Numbered from the stretch's first letter, positions 26,160-37,333 are shown. The stretch: DNA of 64,000 nucleotides from Thermoflavimicrobium daqui (GCF_003313465.1 NZ_KZ845663.1:124001-188000); one strand, 5' to 3'. Translations and numbers: made by a program. Notes: a model not told the origin generated them from the letters alone.

Positions 26160-26672
26160 TTAGTATTGTACAAGTGAAAAAATATCGAGCCCTTTTAACT
26201 TATCACGTCCATTTAAATAGGTTAATTCAATGAAAAACGCAGCTCCTACTACTTCTGCACCTAGTTTCTCTACTAAGCCCAAAGTTGCACCTATGGTTCC
26301 ACCTGTTGCCAATAAATCATCAGCAATTAAAACTTTTTGTCCTGGCTGAATCGCATCCTTATGAATCGCCAAAGAATCTTTTCCATATTCAAGTCCATAG
26401 CTTTCTTCAATCGTTTCTGCTGGAAGTTTGCCCGGTTTTCGTACAGGGACAAAACCGACTCCCAATTTATAAGCAAGAGGCGCTCCTACTACAAAACCAC
26501 GTGCTTCAGGCCCTACAATCAGGTCAATCTCTTTTTCTTGGAGCCCTTCAACCATGGTATCAATAGCAGCTTGATAGGCCTGACCGTCTTTTAAAAGTGT
26601 TGTAATATCTTTAAAGCGTACCCCCGGCTGTGGAAAGTTTTGAATCACTCTGATTTTCTCTTTGAAATCCAT
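26160..26672 (-). CDS. apt: Adenine phosphoribosyltransferase
   Basis: 170 residues, type I phosphoribosyltransferase. It has the PRPP-binding motif [14 protein letters not shown] (about residue 120) and the N-terminal [12 protein letters not shown] motif of Apt. It salvages adenine plus PRPP to AMP. The ATG at 26672 follows GGAGGAGCGAG and lies 62 bases inside the 3' end of recJ, implying coupling. In Bacillus apt is followed by relA. Here a terminator follows instead. Confidence 0.96.
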   Translation of the reverse strand: MDFKEKIRVIQNFPQPGVRFKDITTLLKDGQAYQAAIDTMVEGLQEKEIDLIVGPEARGFVVGAPLAYKLGVGFVPVRKPGKLPAETIEESYGLEYGKDSLAIHKDAIQPGQKVLIADDLLATGGTIGATLGLVEKLGAEVVGAAFFIELTYLNGRDKLKGLDIFSLVQY

Positions 26673-29025
26673 TACTCGCTCCTCCAATTTGCCACCTAAA
26701 TTGAACAGAGGTAAAAAGATAGTCACACAACTCACGATAAGATGAATAAACCAATTTTTTCCATACTTCTTCTTTCGCTTGTTGCCGTTGATATAGCTCT
26801 GAATTCTCCAATGGCTGTTTCGCTGGATTGGGATTCACTTTGATATATCCCTGTTCAATCTTAAGAAAATTTAATTCTTCAAACACTGAAATCATAAATG
26901 AAAGTGTTCGTTTTGACAATCCCATGACACGACTTAATGACGGTAAATGTTTGATTCGATGAATCGGAGTTTTCTGTTTACTCTTAATTAGCTTATATAC
27001 TGCTGCAAATTCTTGATATGTGGGGAGCTTCACTAAGATATCATCAAAGTCCGTATCGCCATATAGAAAGTAAAGCCGTTCTACATCCGATAGCTCTGAG
27101 AACAATAGTTGAAATCGTGCTAGCGTTGGAGGTGGATCAATAAAAGCAAGATAACTTGCCCCTGCAATCCGCTCTTTCCACCCAGCTACACCTATTTCAT
27201 CCCACAAAATACTAGAGCCAACATCTTGGAGTTCTTTCATTGGCTCATGACAGAAAAACCGACAATTAGTTTCTTTTAATTTGTGCAAATGATCCTTTCT
27301 TGCTCGATTGCTCCGCCAATCAAATATCTGTATGTGTGGAACAGTTATATCCCGTAACACCAACTGAGGTGAGCGCTTTCCATTCCACTCGTTAATCTTT
27401 AACTCACCCAAAACACTGATACGAGCATTCTCCGCAATTTCATCGGCTAGATCCGCAACACGAAATCCAACGACATCGAGCTTGGCCTGTTCCGAGCTAA
27501 GTTGAATTCGTAAATGATTACGATCAACTCCCATTCGCTGCATTCGTGCAATCTGCGCATCTTTGATCGCAAAATACGGAGTTGGGTTCCCCATCCCATA
27601 AGGTTCTAACACTCGTAATTGATCAATCATTGAAACTGTAATCTCTTCTATCGTTAATTCGTCAGCGATATGTGTGATCGGTATATAATCTTCCTCTGTC
27701 AACCAACTCATGGCTAATAAAGCCATTTTTTCATGGAAAAGACGGATATTTGCTACTTGAAGCCCCATCCCCGCTGCCATGGTATGCCCGCCATAATGAT
27801 CAAGAACATCCCTACACTGGGTTAATGCTTGATACATATCAAATCCTGCAATGCTTCTCGCGGAGCCTTTGGCCATATTTGTTTCCTGATCAATCCCTAG
27901 AACAATTACAGGCCGGTAGTATTTCTCGACTAATCGTGAAGCAACAATTCCAATCACGCCTACATTCCAGTCTTCTTTCGCGACGACGATCATATAGCGA
28001 TGACGTTCTGGTTCTGATTCGACTTGTTCAATGGCTTCGACCGTAATCGCTTCTACGAGCTGCTGGCGCTCCCGATTCATGGTATTTAGTTCTTCTGCCA
28101 TCATGCAGGCTTCATCGCGATCTTCTGTCAACATAAGATCAACGGCTAATTTAGCTGAATCCAGACGACCACTTGCATTAATTCTTGGACCTAAAGAAAA
28201 CCCCACATGTCCAGCTGACACGTCCCCGTCAATTCCTGATACTTCTAGTAAAGCAGCAATTCCAACATGTTTACGCTGATTCATTCGCTTTAAGCCAAAA
28301 CTTGCAATAATGCGATTTTCATCCACTAAGGGAACTAAGTCTGCAATCGTACCAAGTGCCGCAATATCCAACCATTCCTCAGGTACTCTTCCCAGCATTG
28401 CCGTCGCTAATTTAAAAGCAACCCCTACTCCAGCAAGCATCGGAAAGGGATAAGCACAATTCGGTTTTTTGGGATTAATAATCGCAAACGCATCGGGCAA
28501 CTTTTCGGGCGGTTCATGATGATCCGTAATAATCAAGTCGAGACCAAGATCTTTAGCATATAAAGCTTCTTCTATGGCACTAATTCCAGTATCTACTGTC
28601 ACAACCAGTCCTACGCCTTGATCGGCTGCAAGCTTTAAAGCTTCTTTATTTAAGCCATAGCCTTCCCGAAAACGATTTGGAATATAGAAGTCCACATTTG
28701 CTTTTAGTGTTCGGAATAATTTCATCATCAAACTCGTACTACTAACACCATCAGCATCATAGTCTCCATATACAAGAATCTTCTCTTGTTCTTGAAGCGC
28801 TTGATGTATTCGTGATACCGCTTGCCTCATTCCATCCAGTAAAAAAGGATCATACAGATCATTTAATGATGGTGATATAAAACGACGTGCAGCATCAATC
28901 TGATCTATACCACGGTGAATTAATAAGCGGGCAGTTGTAGAACCAACTCCAAGCTCACTCTCTAGCCGAAGTACCTGAGCCTCATCCACTTCTTTGGCTT
29001 GCCAACGCATTTTAGGACGTAGCAT
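26611..29025 (-). CDS. recJ: Single-strand-specific exonuclease RecJ
   Basis: 804 residues with the DHH phosphoesterase core: [14 protein letters not shown] (about residue 75), a DHH in [10 protein letters not shown] (about 155), and a DHHA1 glycine-rich motif GGHTMAAG (about 400). A RecJ OB-fold and the long Firmicute C-terminal extension follow. It degrades single-stranded DNA 5' to 3' in recombinational and mismatch repair. The ATG at 29025 lies 8 bases after GAGG, and a GTG at 29034 is less likely. Length is close to B. subtilis RecJ (about 786). Confidence 0.95.
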   Translation of the reverse strand: MLRPKMRWQAKEVDEAQVLRLESELGVGSTTARLLIHRGIDQIDAARRFISPSLNDLYDPFLLDGMRQAVSRIHQALQEQEKILVYGDYDADGVSSTSLMMKLFRTLKANVDFYIPNRFREGYGLNKEALKLAADQGVGLVVTVDTGISAIEEALYAKDLGLDLIITDHHEPPEKLPDAFAIINPKKPNCAYPFPMLAGVGVAFKLATAMLGRVPEEWLDIAALGTIADLVPLVDENRIIASFGLKRMNQRKHVGIAALLEVSGIDGDVSAGHVGFSLGPRINASGRLDSAKLAVDLMLTEDRDEACMMAEELNTMNRERQQLVEAITVEAIEQVESEPERHRYMIVVAKEDWNVGVIGIVASRLVEKYYRPVIVLGIDQETNMAKGSARSIAGFDMYQALTQCRDVLDHYGGHTMAAGMGLQVANIRLFHEKMALLAMSWLTEEDYIPITHIADELTIEEITVSMIDQLRVLEPYGMGNPTPYFAIKDAQIARMQRMGVDRNHLRIQLSSEQAKLDVVGFRVADLADEIAENARISVLGELKINEWNGKRSPQLVLRDITVPHIQIFDWRSNRARKDHLHKLKETNCRFFCHEPMKELQDVGSSILWDEIGVAGWKERIAGASYLAFIDPPPTLARFQLLFSELSDVERLYFLYGDTDFDDILVKLPTYQEFAAVYKLIKSKQKTPIHRIKHLPSLSRVMGLSKRTLSFMISVFEELNFLKIEQGYIKVNPNPAKQPLENSELYQRQQAKEEVWKKLVYSSYRELCDYLFTSVQFRWQIGGASNGFQRENQSDSKLSTAGGTL

Positions 29026-29051
29026 TCCGTTCACCTCGCTTTGCGCTAATC

Positions 29052-29060
29052 ATTATAGCA
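29052..29060 (-). promoter_or_regulatory. Extended -10 promoter of recJ-apt
   Basis: On the minus strand TGCTATAAT (29060-29052) is a consensus extended -10 about 25 bases before the recJ start. The -35 region is weak. Confidence 0.55.
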
Positions 29061-29095
29061 TAAACTTAAGGAAGTACAGATATTTGATTCCTGGT

Positions 29096-29126
29096 AAAAA
29101 AGAAGCTGCATCCATTGATGCAGCTC
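29096..29126 (-). terminator. Terminator of secD-secF
   Basis: AGCTGCATC-AATG-GATGCAGCT stem (9 bp), then TCTTTTTT on the minus strand, directly after the secF stop codon. Confidence 0.9.
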
Positions 29127-30047
29127 TTATTCTGAAACAGCAGGTTCTTTTCTTGGATTTTCTCTTTCTTTTTGCATAGACTTCCATTTCCATCCAACCC
29201 ATATTTGGCTCGCAATACAAATAGAAGAGTAAGCTCCTGATAGCAATCCAAATAAAAGAGCAAGTGAAAAGTTACGAATGCTTTCCCCACCAAGAATACT
29301 AAGGGCTAAAGCACCAAATATAACCGTCACCACCGTATTGATCGAACGAACCAGAGTTTGCCCTATACTTGAATTAACAACCTCTACCAGTTCATCCCAA
29401 GTCTTCGGCTTTTTCATTTCCATGTTCTCACGAATTCGATCAAAAATAACAATGGTATCATTGACCGAATAACCGACAATGGTCAAAATTGCCGCTACAA
29501 ATGTCAAGTCTACTTCTAATTGGAGTAAAGAAAATACGCTAATAATAAATAGGGCATCATAAATTAAAGCGATAACTGCGGCAACAGCAAAACGGTATTC
29601 AAAGCGAAGTGCCACATAAATAATTATCCCGACTGAAGCGATGAGCATCGCATAAAAGGCACTTTGTGCAATTTCTTTTCCGATGATCGGGTCAACAGTT
29701 TGTTCTTGGACATGGGGAGTCATCCCAAAAATTTGCTTAAGTCGCTCTGTGATTTGATCCACTTGTTTTTTCTCGATTTTTTCATTGATCCGGAAGATCA
29801 AGATATTATTCGTATCCCCACCTAAACGTGCATTCGGATTATCATATCCAAGTTCATCCAGTGCTTTCGTTGCCTTTTCTAGATCAATTGTCTTTTCAAA
29901 TCGGAAGTCAAGTCTTGTCCCACTCACAAAGTCGATTCCTAAATTTAATCCCTGAAATGCATAGGAGATAATTCCAACGAGAATCGTTAGTACTGAGATC
30001 AGAAAGAAAATTTTACGGCGATTAACAAAATCAATTTTATAAGTCAC
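29127..30047 (-). CDS. secF: Protein translocase subunit SecF
   Basis: 306 residues with six membrane segments and the SecF signatures GLNLGIDFVSGT (about residue 33) and TIVGYSVNDTIVIFDRIREN (about 195). With SecD it uses the proton gradient to help pull secreted proteins across the membrane. The GTG at 30047 sits 9 bases after GAGAGG and is preferred to the ATG at 30056, which touches that site. It overlaps the end of secD. In B. subtilis the two are one fused protein. Here they are separate. Confidence 0.93.
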   Translation of the reverse strand: MTYKIDFVNRRKIFFLISVLTILVGIISYAFQGLNLGIDFVSGTRLDFRFEKTIDLEKATKALDELGYDNPNARLGGDTNNILIFRINEKIEKKQVDQITERLKQIFGMTPHVQEQTVDPIIGKEIAQSAFYAMLIASVGIIIYVALRFEYRFAVAAVIALIYDALFIISVFSLLQLEVDLTFVAAILTIVGYSVNDTIVIFDRIRENMEMKKPKTWDELVEVVNSSIGQTLVRSINTVVTVIFGALALSILGGESIRNFSLALLFGLLSGAYSSICIASQIWVGWKWKSMQKERENPRKEPAVSE

Positions 30048-31269
30048 TGATCTCATCCTCTCTTACACAAAATAATGCTGGGCGTTTTACCATATTCGAA
30101 CGAACCAACAAATGCATCAATAAACGTGATAAGCCGATCGCTGTTACAAAGCTAACGAGAATTCCTGCAATGAGCGATACAGAGAAACCTTTTACTCCTG
30201 CTGATCCAAAAATAAAGAGAACAACTGCTGCAATCACCGTGGTAATATTAGCATCAAAAATCGTTAAAAAAGATCGTTTCGATCCGGCCCGAACAGCAGC
30301 AGGAATACTTCGTCCAACACGAATCTCTTCTTTAATCCGTTCATTGGTGATAATATTCGCATCCACAGCCATACCAATTCCCAGAATAAAGGCAGCAATA
30401 CCCGGAAGAGTTAGCGTAACATTCAGTACATAAAAAGTTAGTAAAACTAAATAAGAATAGGCTATCAATGTAATTACCGCAATCAGACCTGGTAGTCGAT
30501 AATACCCAATCACAAAGATAAAAATAGCAAGTACCGCTAAAAGTCCTGCTTCAACACTATCTTGTAGTGATTTTTCCCCCAGGCTGGCATCGACCGCATA
30601 ACTTTGCTTTTCAATCAATTTGATAGGTACTGCACCCGCATTCAGTAATTCGACAAGCTCTTGTGCCTCTTCTACAGTACGCTGACCTGTAATTTGCGCT
30701 GTTCCTCCTGTAATTTTTTCTTGAACAACTGGCGCACTTAATTGTTGGTCATCAAGGTAAATTGGAATAGGTTGACTGATATATTTACTAGTAATATCCG
30801 CAAATTTTTTGGCATCTTTTAATTTTAAACTTACCACAGGTTGATTCGCTTGGTCATATTCTAGTTTGGCTCCATCTTCAGCTAGATCTCTACCATTCAT
30901 TAAAATTTTCTTACCAGTAGGATCACGGAAGGTAAGTTCCGCCTGTTTCCCCAAAAGTTCTCTTGCTTTCTTTTGATCTTTGACTCCCGCAAGTTGTACC
31001 CGAATTCGATTATTTCCTTCAATACTGATATCAGGTTCAGATACACCTAGTACGTTAATCCTTTTATTAATGGCTTTAGAAGCATCACTTAAAATAGACG
31101 CATTTACTTTTTGTCCGGGTGCTGCTTCATAAAGCACCTCAAATCCGCCTTGTAAATCCAGACCAAGCGTAATCCCTTTTAGTATAGAAGTAGATGTTGT
31201 TGCAATGATCGCAAAAATCGCGACTACAAGTACGATAAATAGAACAAATTTTGACTTGCGAGGTTTCAT
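30037..31269 (-). CDS. secD: Protein translocase subunit SecD
   Basis: 410 residues. It has one N-terminal membrane helix, the signature GLDLQGGFEVLYE (about residue 36), a large extracellular P1 domain, and five C-terminal helices with AFILGIGMAVDANIITNERIKEE (the essential Asp). It acts with SecF in late steps of Sec export. The ATG is touched by a weak AGG, while a strong GGAGGGG lies 50 bases upstream across a hairpin. Transcription starts about 240 bases upstream. Confidence 0.95.
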   Translation of the reverse strand: MKPRKSKFVLFIVLVVAIFAIIATTSTSILKGITLGLDLQGGFEVLYEAAPGQKVNASILSDASKAINKRINVLGVSEPDISIEGNNRIRVQLAGVKDQKKARELLGKQAELTFRDPTGKKILMNGRDLAEDGAKLEYDQANQPVVSLKLKDAKKFADITSKYISQPIPIYLDDQQLSAPVVQEKITGGTAQITGQRTVEEAQELVELLNAGAVPIKLIEKQSYAVDASLGEKSLQDSVEAGLLAVLAIFIFVIGYYRLPGLIAVITLIAYSYLVLLTFYVLNVTLTLPGIAAFILGIGMAVDANIITNERIKEEIRVGRSIPAAVRAGSKRSFLTIFDANITTVIAAVVLFIFGSAGVKGFSVSLIAGILVSFVTAIGLSRLLMHLLVRSNMVKRPALFCVREDEISDL

Positions 31270-31508
31270 CCTATGTAGCGCAGGAAACCCTGATTCTGTT
31301 CAGGGAGAATTGCGCTTCGCCCCTCCTTTTTAATTAAAATACAAAAGTAACACAAGTTTCGCCTTAAAGACGAAAAATGACTCTTTGATCGATGTAGTTC
31401 TAGCGATCATACACGATCCATTCTTTATACGCCATCTATCCATTTCATAAGAGCCAACCGTATTTCCTCTTCATATAAACGATCATTCCAAGTAAAATGG
31501 CTTCAACA
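31270..31508 (-). promoter_or_regulatory. Long leader of secD-secF
   Basis: About 240 untranslated bases. The last 50 contain GGAGGGG (31326-31320), then a hairpin with arms GCGCA/TGCGC and CCCTG/CAGGG (31315-31278), then 8 bases to the ATG. Upstream is a 10-codon ORF from a TTG (31457-31425) with AGAGG 8 bases before it, and a short stretch that looks protein-coding without a start. No known riboswitch or arrest-peptide motif was recognised. Confidence 0.45.
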
Positions 31509-31514
31509 TGCTTA

Positions 31515-31543
31515 ATTATCCCAGTTGACAAAGTTCATGTCAA
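31515..31543 (-). promoter_or_regulatory. Promoter of secD-secF
   Basis: On the minus strand TTGACA (31543-31538), 17 bases, GATAAT (31520-31515). It is the only strong promoter between the comN terminator and secD. Confidence 0.75.
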
Positions 31544-31562
31544 TTTTCTATCAAATTCTGAT

Positions 31563-31598
31563 ACAAAAAAGCCATCAGTCATATCTGATGGCGTCTTT
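31563..31598 (-). terminator. Terminator of comN
   Basis: GCCATCAG/CTGATGGC stem, followed by TTTTTTGT on the minus strand, close to the comN stop codon. Confidence 0.85.
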
Positions 31599-31601
31599 CA
31601 T

Positions 31602-31895
31602 TTATTGATCCTTATAGACGCTAAGCATAAGCCAGTTCATAAAGCGGTTTGCTTTTAAAGACATAATGTCATTGACTAAACGGTTAAGACGTGGCCAACC
31701 CCGACGGTAATTTTCGGATACACAAGCCCAAATTTGTTCACCTGTCACATTTTCATAACCATACATACGAAATTCAGCCGCTTTACTATTACATAGATCT
31801 TCAATACACTGCATTAATTCCTGGTCCTGAAGCAATTCCACCTCGGGTTGTTTTTTGGGTTGACGATTTACTGATCGCAAATTTCCTTGTCTCAT
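31602..31895 (-). CDS. comN: Post-transcriptional regulator ComN
   Basis: 97 residues, helical and soluble, with the CIEDLCNSKAAEFRMYGYEN and WACVSENYRRGWPRLNRLVNDI segments of the ComN/YrzD family. In B. subtilis ComN acts after transcription on comEA mRNA and sits in the same secDF-spoVB neighbourhood. The start ATG follows AGGGGG. It is a single gene with its own terminator, divergent from spoVB. No comE locus lies in this window. Confidence 0.85.
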   Translation of the reverse strand: MRQGNLRSVNRQPKKQPEVELLQDQELMQCIEDLCNSKAAEFRMYGYENVTGEQIWACVSENYRRGWPRLNRLVNDIMSLKANRFMNWLMLSVYKDQ

Positions 31896-32037
31896 CGCTT
31901 GATCCCCCTCGATTCTTATTCAATTTATCTTTCAACTTTTATTACTTTTTTCCTGTAGTAAATCCATTTTTAGTCATGGGTGAGCCGGACAAGGCATACG
32001 CTGGTAACAACAGCATTTATTAAAGGAGGAATGGGAA

Positions 32038-33615
32038 ATGAGCAAAAACGGCTTTTTGTATGGAACGCTCGTCCTAGTTGGAGCTGGATTTATCACCAAG
32101 ATACTCGGTTTTATCTATCGTATTGCTCTTTCCCGGATTATCGGTGCTGAAGGTATGGGCTTATTTCAAATGGCCTTTCCCATTCTACTTTTTATGATGG
32201 TCATTACCACAGTAGGACTTCCTGTAGCTATCTCAAAGCTAGTATCAGAAGCAGTCGGAAGAAATGAAGAGCATCGCATTCGTTCTATTCTTATTGTATC
32301 AATAATAATTGTAACAATCACGAGTATCATTTTTACCAGTTTTATTCTTCTATTTGCACCGGTTGTTGCTTCGATCCTATTAACAGATGAGCGTGCGATT
32401 TATTCCTTATTATCCATTGCCCCTATTATCCCAATTATCGCAATCTCATCCATTTTTAGAGGTTATTTTCAGGGAAAACAGCATATGAACCCTTATGCTT
32501 TGTCAACGATTATCGAGCAGTTGGTTCGCATTTTTACGGTTTTATTTCTTGCCCAATATTTACTACCACTGGGAGTTGAATATGCTGCAGCTGGAGCCAT
32601 GATTGGTATGGTTGTAGGGGAATTTTTTGGGATGATCTATTTAATTTATTCATTTAAAAAAGACCCCAATCGTCCGCTGATAGGGCCTGCATTTAAACGA
32701 AAAAAAATCCCGTCAACTAAACAGTTTTTTAAGATCTTAAAGGACTTACTTCGAACTGGAATTCCTGTAACTGCAAGTCGGCTTATCAGCTCTTTATCTT
32801 ATGCGATTGAGCCCATTGTTGTTTCTCAAAGCTTAGCTATCGCTGGAATTGCTACCACCACAGCCACAGCACTCTATGGACAACTAGAAGGAATGGCTAT
32901 TCCACTCGTCTTTTTTCCATCTTTTATCACCTATGCATTGTCTGTTTCACTTGTTCCGGCCATTAGTGAAGCTGCTGCTAAAAATAATATGTCACTCGTA
33001 TCGCATCGTTTAGCGCAAGCAATTCGGCTTTCTCTCATTGTAGGTGCTCCATGTGCCATTTTTATTTATATCCTAGCGGAACCTTTAACGTTAATATTAT
33101 ATCATCAATCAGATGTCGCTTACTTAATGAAAATTATGGCGCCATTTGCCATCTTTTTATATTTACAAGGTCCACTTGCCTCCATATTACAAGGCTTAGA
33201 TCGTGCCAGTGTAGCAATGCGTAATTCAATATGGGGTGCGGTCATTAAAACCATTTTGATTTTTATACTAGCCTCACAACCTCAGTTAGGGATAAATGGT
33301 GTTGCGATTGCAGTCAATTGCGGATTGATTATTGTTACAATTCTACATTTTATTAGTATCACACGCATGATCTCCTTTACAATCCATCTCAGAGATTTGA
33401 TAAAGTTAGGCTTTGCCTTATCCATCATGGGTTTTGTACTAAGATACCTAATGCAACTCGATATCGCTTCTTTATTTATAAAACTCTTATTTGCCTTTTC
33501 AAGTAGTTTAATTATCTATTTAGTTCTTCTGCTTATACTAGCTGTCATCCGCAAAAAGGATATCATTCGTATTCCGTATATCGGGAAATGGATGGCAAGA
33601 CTCATTCTTCATTAA
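32038..33615 (+). CDS. spoVB: Stage V sporulation protein B (MOP-family flippase)
   Basis: 525 residues with about 14 membrane segments. The N-terminus (GAGFITKILGFIYRIALSRI, AEGMGLFQMAFPI) is typical of SpoVB/MurJ-like MOP superfamily lipid flippases. SpoVB is needed for spore cortex synthesis, probably flipping lipid-linked peptidoglycan precursors across the outer forespore membrane. AAAGGAGG lies 9 bases before the ATG. Its last 4 bases overlap the convergent yrbG gene. B. subtilis SpoVB is about 518 residues. Confidence 0.92.
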   Translation: MSKNGFLYGTLVLVGAGFITKILGFIYRIALSRIIGAEGMGLFQMAFPILLFMMVITTVGLPVAISKLVSEAVGRNEEHRIRSILIVSIIIVTITSIIFTSFILLFAPVVASILLTDERAIYSLLSIAPIIPIIAISSIFRGYFQGKQHMNPYALSTIIEQLVRIFTVLFLAQYLLPLGVEYAAAGAMIGMVVGEFFGMIYLIYSFKKDPNRPLIGPAFKRKKIPSTKQFFKILKDLLRTGIPVTASRLISSLSYAIEPIVVSQSLAIAGIATTTATALYGQLEGMAIPLVFFPSFITYALSVSLVPAISEAAAKNNMSLVSHRLAQAIRLSLIVGAPCAIFIYILAEPLTLILYHQSDVAYLMKIMAPFAIFLYLQGPLASILQGLDRASVAMRNSIWGAVIKTILIFILASQPQLGINGVAIAVNCGLIIVTILHFISITRMISFTIHLRDLIKLGFALSIMGFVLRYLMQLDIASLFIKLLFAFSSSLIIYLVLLLILAVIRKKDIIRIPYIGKWMARLILH

Positions 33616-34307
33616 CGTTTGGATCTCTTATTGCCTTCAACATACAAGCTGCCATTCTCATCTGCACAAGCGTAAAAAACATCTTTAAACTGGTTATATC
33701 CTTTCTTTTTTAGCTCTTTCTTTAGCCAAAAACGATTAAATCCAAGCGAACTTAATTCTTTATCTTGTATTTCGCCATCAATGATCACAGGTATAGGAAG
33801 AGTAAATGGTTTAAGGTGGTGATTTAAGGTAATATCGCTTTTAGTCACAGGTTTTTTTTCTTCTTTGGGAAATACACTAAGCTTTCCGGATGTCTCCAAA
33901 ATGGCAAATTCCACATCCGCGACATTAGCAATATTCTTATCTCTCAATTGCATCAATAAATCATCCATATTATACCTTACTTTACTCATCGCTTCTCTTT
34001 GCAGCTTTCCATTTTTAATAATAATGGTTGGCTCACCGTCTAGTATTCCACGTACTTTTCTGCTCTTTAACATAATAAAGGATACCAATATTTGCAATCC
34101 GACAAGGGAAGCGATTGGAATTACACTAGAAAAAACCGGAAGCTTGATGTCTTCGATAACCGTCGCAGATAAATCAGCGATCATAAAGGAAACGATTAAA
34201 TCGAAGACGGATAGTTTACCAATTTCCCGTTTTCCCATGAGCCGAAGCATTAACAATAAAAAGAAATACATAAACAAGGTTCGAAAGAAAATCGCCCATG
34301 CATCCAC
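33612..34307 (-). CDS. yrbG: DUF421 membrane protein YrbG/YetF-like
   Basis: 231 residues: three N-terminal membrane segments and a soluble C-terminal DUF421 domain (LDGEPTIIIKNGKL, MDDLLMQLRDKNIANVADVEFAILETSG). Related YetF proteins sit in the spore or cell membrane, and their exact role is not known. The GTG at 34307, 8 bases after AAAGGAAG, is a better start than the TTG at 34331. Its position between spoVB and yrzE matches the Bacillus order. Confidence 0.88.
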   Translation of the reverse strand: MDAWAIFFRTLFMYFFLLLMLRLMGKREIGKLSVFDLIVSFMIADLSATVIEDIKLPVFSSVIPIASLVGLQILVSFIMLKSRKVRGILDGEPTIIIKNGKLQREAMSKVRYNMDDLLMQLRDKNIANVADVEFAILETSGKLSVFPKEEKKPVTKSDITLNHHLKPFTLPIPVIIDGEIQDKELSSLGFNRFWLKKELKKKGYNQFKDVFYACADENGSLYVEGNKRSKR

Positions 34308-34418
34308 ACACTTTTCTTCCTTTCTTGTCAAATTGGTTAAGGTTATGTTTTACCATTCATCATGCTTTTATCCGAACATAACCTTTTACATACATCATCT
34401 TATAAGGTGGTTTAGTAA

Positions 34419-34811
34419 ATGAAAGATTCGTCTCTACGTAAAGCAAAACTAGGGCTTTCCTCACCATGGATTGCCGGACAATTCGTTATCTGGATGTTGG
34501 TTTTTACCATCTCTTTGATCATGGCTCTTCTATTTACCTATAGTTCACTAGAGTCTCAATTTCTATCGCAAATCACTCTCGTAATCAATAGCATCACTCT
34601 ATTCATCGGTGGTTATACTGCAGGGAAAAAGGCGCAAAAAAAAGGGTGGTATTATGGCGGGATGCAAGGGCTGATTTACTGTCTTATTTTAATACTTATC
34701 GCTTTTCTAGGATTTGATATGAGTATTCAATCCCAAGCCCTTATTTTTCTCCTAATTGCATTTTCTATTAGTGCTGTAGGTGGAATCATTGGAGTAAATC
34801 GAAGCAGATAG
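34419..34811 (+). CDS. yrzE: TIGR04086-type membrane protein YrzE
   Basis: 130 residues with four membrane segments and a short glycine-lysine loop (GGYTAGKKAQKKGWYYGGMQG) characteristic of the YrzE/TIGR04086 family. Function unknown. AAGGTGG precedes the ATG. It is transcribed alone and divergently from yrbG, ending in a strong bidirectional terminator. Confidence 0.82.
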   Translation: MKDSSLRKAKLGLSSPWIAGQFVIWMLVFTISLIMALLFTYSSLESQFLSQITLVINSITLFIGGYTAGKKAQKKGWYYGGMQGLIYCLILILIAFLGFDMSIQSQALIFLLIAFSISAVGGIIGVNRSR

Positions 34812-34823
34812 TGTGACAAAAAT

Positions 34824-34864
34824 AAAGCGAGCCATTTTGACATAACATCAAAATGGCTCGCTTT
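34824..34864. terminator. Bidirectional terminator between yrzE and plsC
   Basis: A perfect 17-bp stem AAAGCGAGCCATTTTGA with its complement and a 7-base loop. Confidence 0.92.
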
Positions 34865-34871
34865 AACATTT

Positions 34872-35465
34872 TCAATGATCCCTTGATTGATAATTTAACT
34901 GATTAAATGCTTCATTAAATTTCTTGGCAAAAGCATCTTTCTCTTCCGAATCTTTGTATTCATTAGGATCTATAGGCTTTCCGATCATAACCGTAATTTC
35001 CTTACGACGAAAAAGATCAGCTAAACGAATCGCTGGAGGACCTTGATAACTCGCTGGAACCAGTGGCACTCTTGCCTTTTCAGCTAAGAAAACGGCTCCC
35101 CGTTTGAGGGGAACTTCTCCTTGCTGACGTGTACCACTTGGAAAAATACCCACATTTTCGCCATTTTTTAATCTACGGATGGGTATTTTTAATGAACTAG
35201 GTCCTGGATTATCACGATCAACTGGAAAGCTTTTTAGTTTACTCAGAAACCAACCTATGAATCGATTTTCAAATAGTTCTTTTTTAGCCATATAGTTTAC
35301 TTTATGGGGTAAAATTCCCACTGCTAATGAAAGTATATCCAACCAACCCGTATGATTACACGCAATGACAAATCCACTTGATGGCAAGTTCTCTTTCCCG
35401 ACCACTTTAAATCGGTAAAATAATCTTAAAAAAGCATATACAACATATGCGCAAAAAGAATACAT
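34872..35465 (-). CDS. plsC: 1-acylglycerol-3-phosphate O-acyltransferase
   Basis: 197 residues of the PlsC/LPLAT family. The catalytic NHTGWLD (HX4D) is at about residue 37, the substrate-binding FPSGTR at about 107, and a third block PLVPASYQG follows. It acylates lysophosphatidic acid to phosphatidic acid at the membrane. It has a single N-terminal hydrophobic segment. No strong ribosome site stands out at the ATG. The terminator after yajC separates it from the tgt operon. Confidence 0.9.
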   Translation of the reverse strand: MYSFCAYVVYAFLRLFYRFKVVGKENLPSSGFVIACNHTGWLDILSLAVGILPHKVNYMAKKELFENRFIGWFLSKLKSFPVDRDNPGPSSLKIPIRRLKNGENVGIFPSGTRQQGEVPLKRGAVFLAEKARVPLVPASYQGPPAIRLADLFRRKEITVMIGKPIDPNEYKDSEEKDAFAKKFNEAFNQLNYQSRDH

Positions 35466-35500
35466 AAAATCACCTATTGTTCAAATAGTCTTATTGATCG

Positions 35501-35533
35501 AAAAAATAGTCCCTACCAAGTTACGGAGGGACT
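35501..35533 (-). terminator. Terminator after yajC
   Basis: AGTCCCT/AGGGACT stem followed on the minus strand by ATTTTTT. It lies about 120 bases downstream of the yajC stop and upstream of plsC. Confidence 0.8.
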
Positions 35534-35651
35534 TTTTCTTTGCTTGGAGGAATATAGATATTTTCTCACTTATGGTATGAACTATAAGGTGAGAGTAATA
35601 TAATTATATCCTTCCGGTTTTGATAGGAGGGAGTGTTCACAGCTAAAGTAA

Positions 35652-35978
35652 TTACTCAGCTTTGGCTACTGTTTCTTCTTTATTCTCCTCAGTTTTTGAG
35701 GTTGAGTTTCCATCAGCATTGACCACAGAATTGATCGCACTGCGCTCAAAAACCAGACGAGTGTTATCGCTTACTTTCAAAGTGACTTTTTCATCAGTCA
35801 AATCGACGATCGATCCATGTAAACCTCCAATGGTTACAACTTTGTCACCTTTCTTTAACTGGGACAACATCATGTTACGTTGTTTTTGGCGTTTTTGTTG
35901 TGGACGAATCAAGAAAAAATAAAATACCACAATAATCAGAACGGGGAACAACAATCCTTGTAATGTCTGCATATTCAT
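35652..35978 (-). CDS. yajC: Preprotein translocase subunit YajC
   Basis: 108 residues. A membrane helix with the FFLIRPQQKRQKQ motif is followed by a small beta domain (GDKVVTIGGLHGSIVDL) and a glutamate-rich tail, a little longer than B. subtilis YrbF (about 86). YajC associates with SecDF, although its role is minor. AGGAGG precedes the ATG. Order yajC after tgt and queA matches Bacillus and E. coli. Confidence 0.93.
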   Translation of the reverse strand: MNMQTLQGLLFPVLIIVVFYFFLIRPQQKRQKQRNMMLSQLKKGDKVVTIGGLHGSIVDLTDEKVTLKVSDNTRLVFERSAINSVVNADGNSTSKTEENKEETVAKAE

Positions 35979-36020
35979 TTTCTTCGACCTCCTGGGTTTG
36001 ATTTAAATTAAAGCTATTAT

Positions 36021-36046
36021 CTTATTAGCCACTGATCGTTTTTGAA
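36021..36046 (-). repeat. Dispersed intergenic repeat, degenerate copy D
   Basis: CTTATTAGCCACTGATCG (plus strand, 36021-36038) agrees at 16 of 18 positions with the 5' part of copy A (25997-26014). The 3' half has diverged. It lies in the yajC-tgt gap. Confidence 0.4.
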
Positions 36047-36105
36047 CATACTCCCAAGCCTGACTCCTACGGCATTTACCCTCATGCAAACGATCTGATT
36101 GGATC

Positions 36106-37266
<1,161 letters not shown>

Positions 37267-37333
37267 TTATACATAATCTTGTCGTTTTCCTGCTACCCCA
37301 TTATAGTAAGTAAAGGTAACCAAGTACAAGTTT

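Noticed and set aside
31425-31508. A coding-looking stretch in the secDF leader that could be a frameshifted 30-codon ORF
   Set aside because: No start codon in that frame and no slippery sequence with a stimulatory structure. Chance or a gene remnant is more likely.
35634-35723. A 29-codon plus-strand ORF after GGAGGGAG, with a hydrophobic toxin-like product, antisense to the yajC 3' end
   Set aside because: The GTG is only 2 bases from the ribosome-like site, and most of the ORF is the antisense shadow of yajC. No matching antitoxin RNA was evident.
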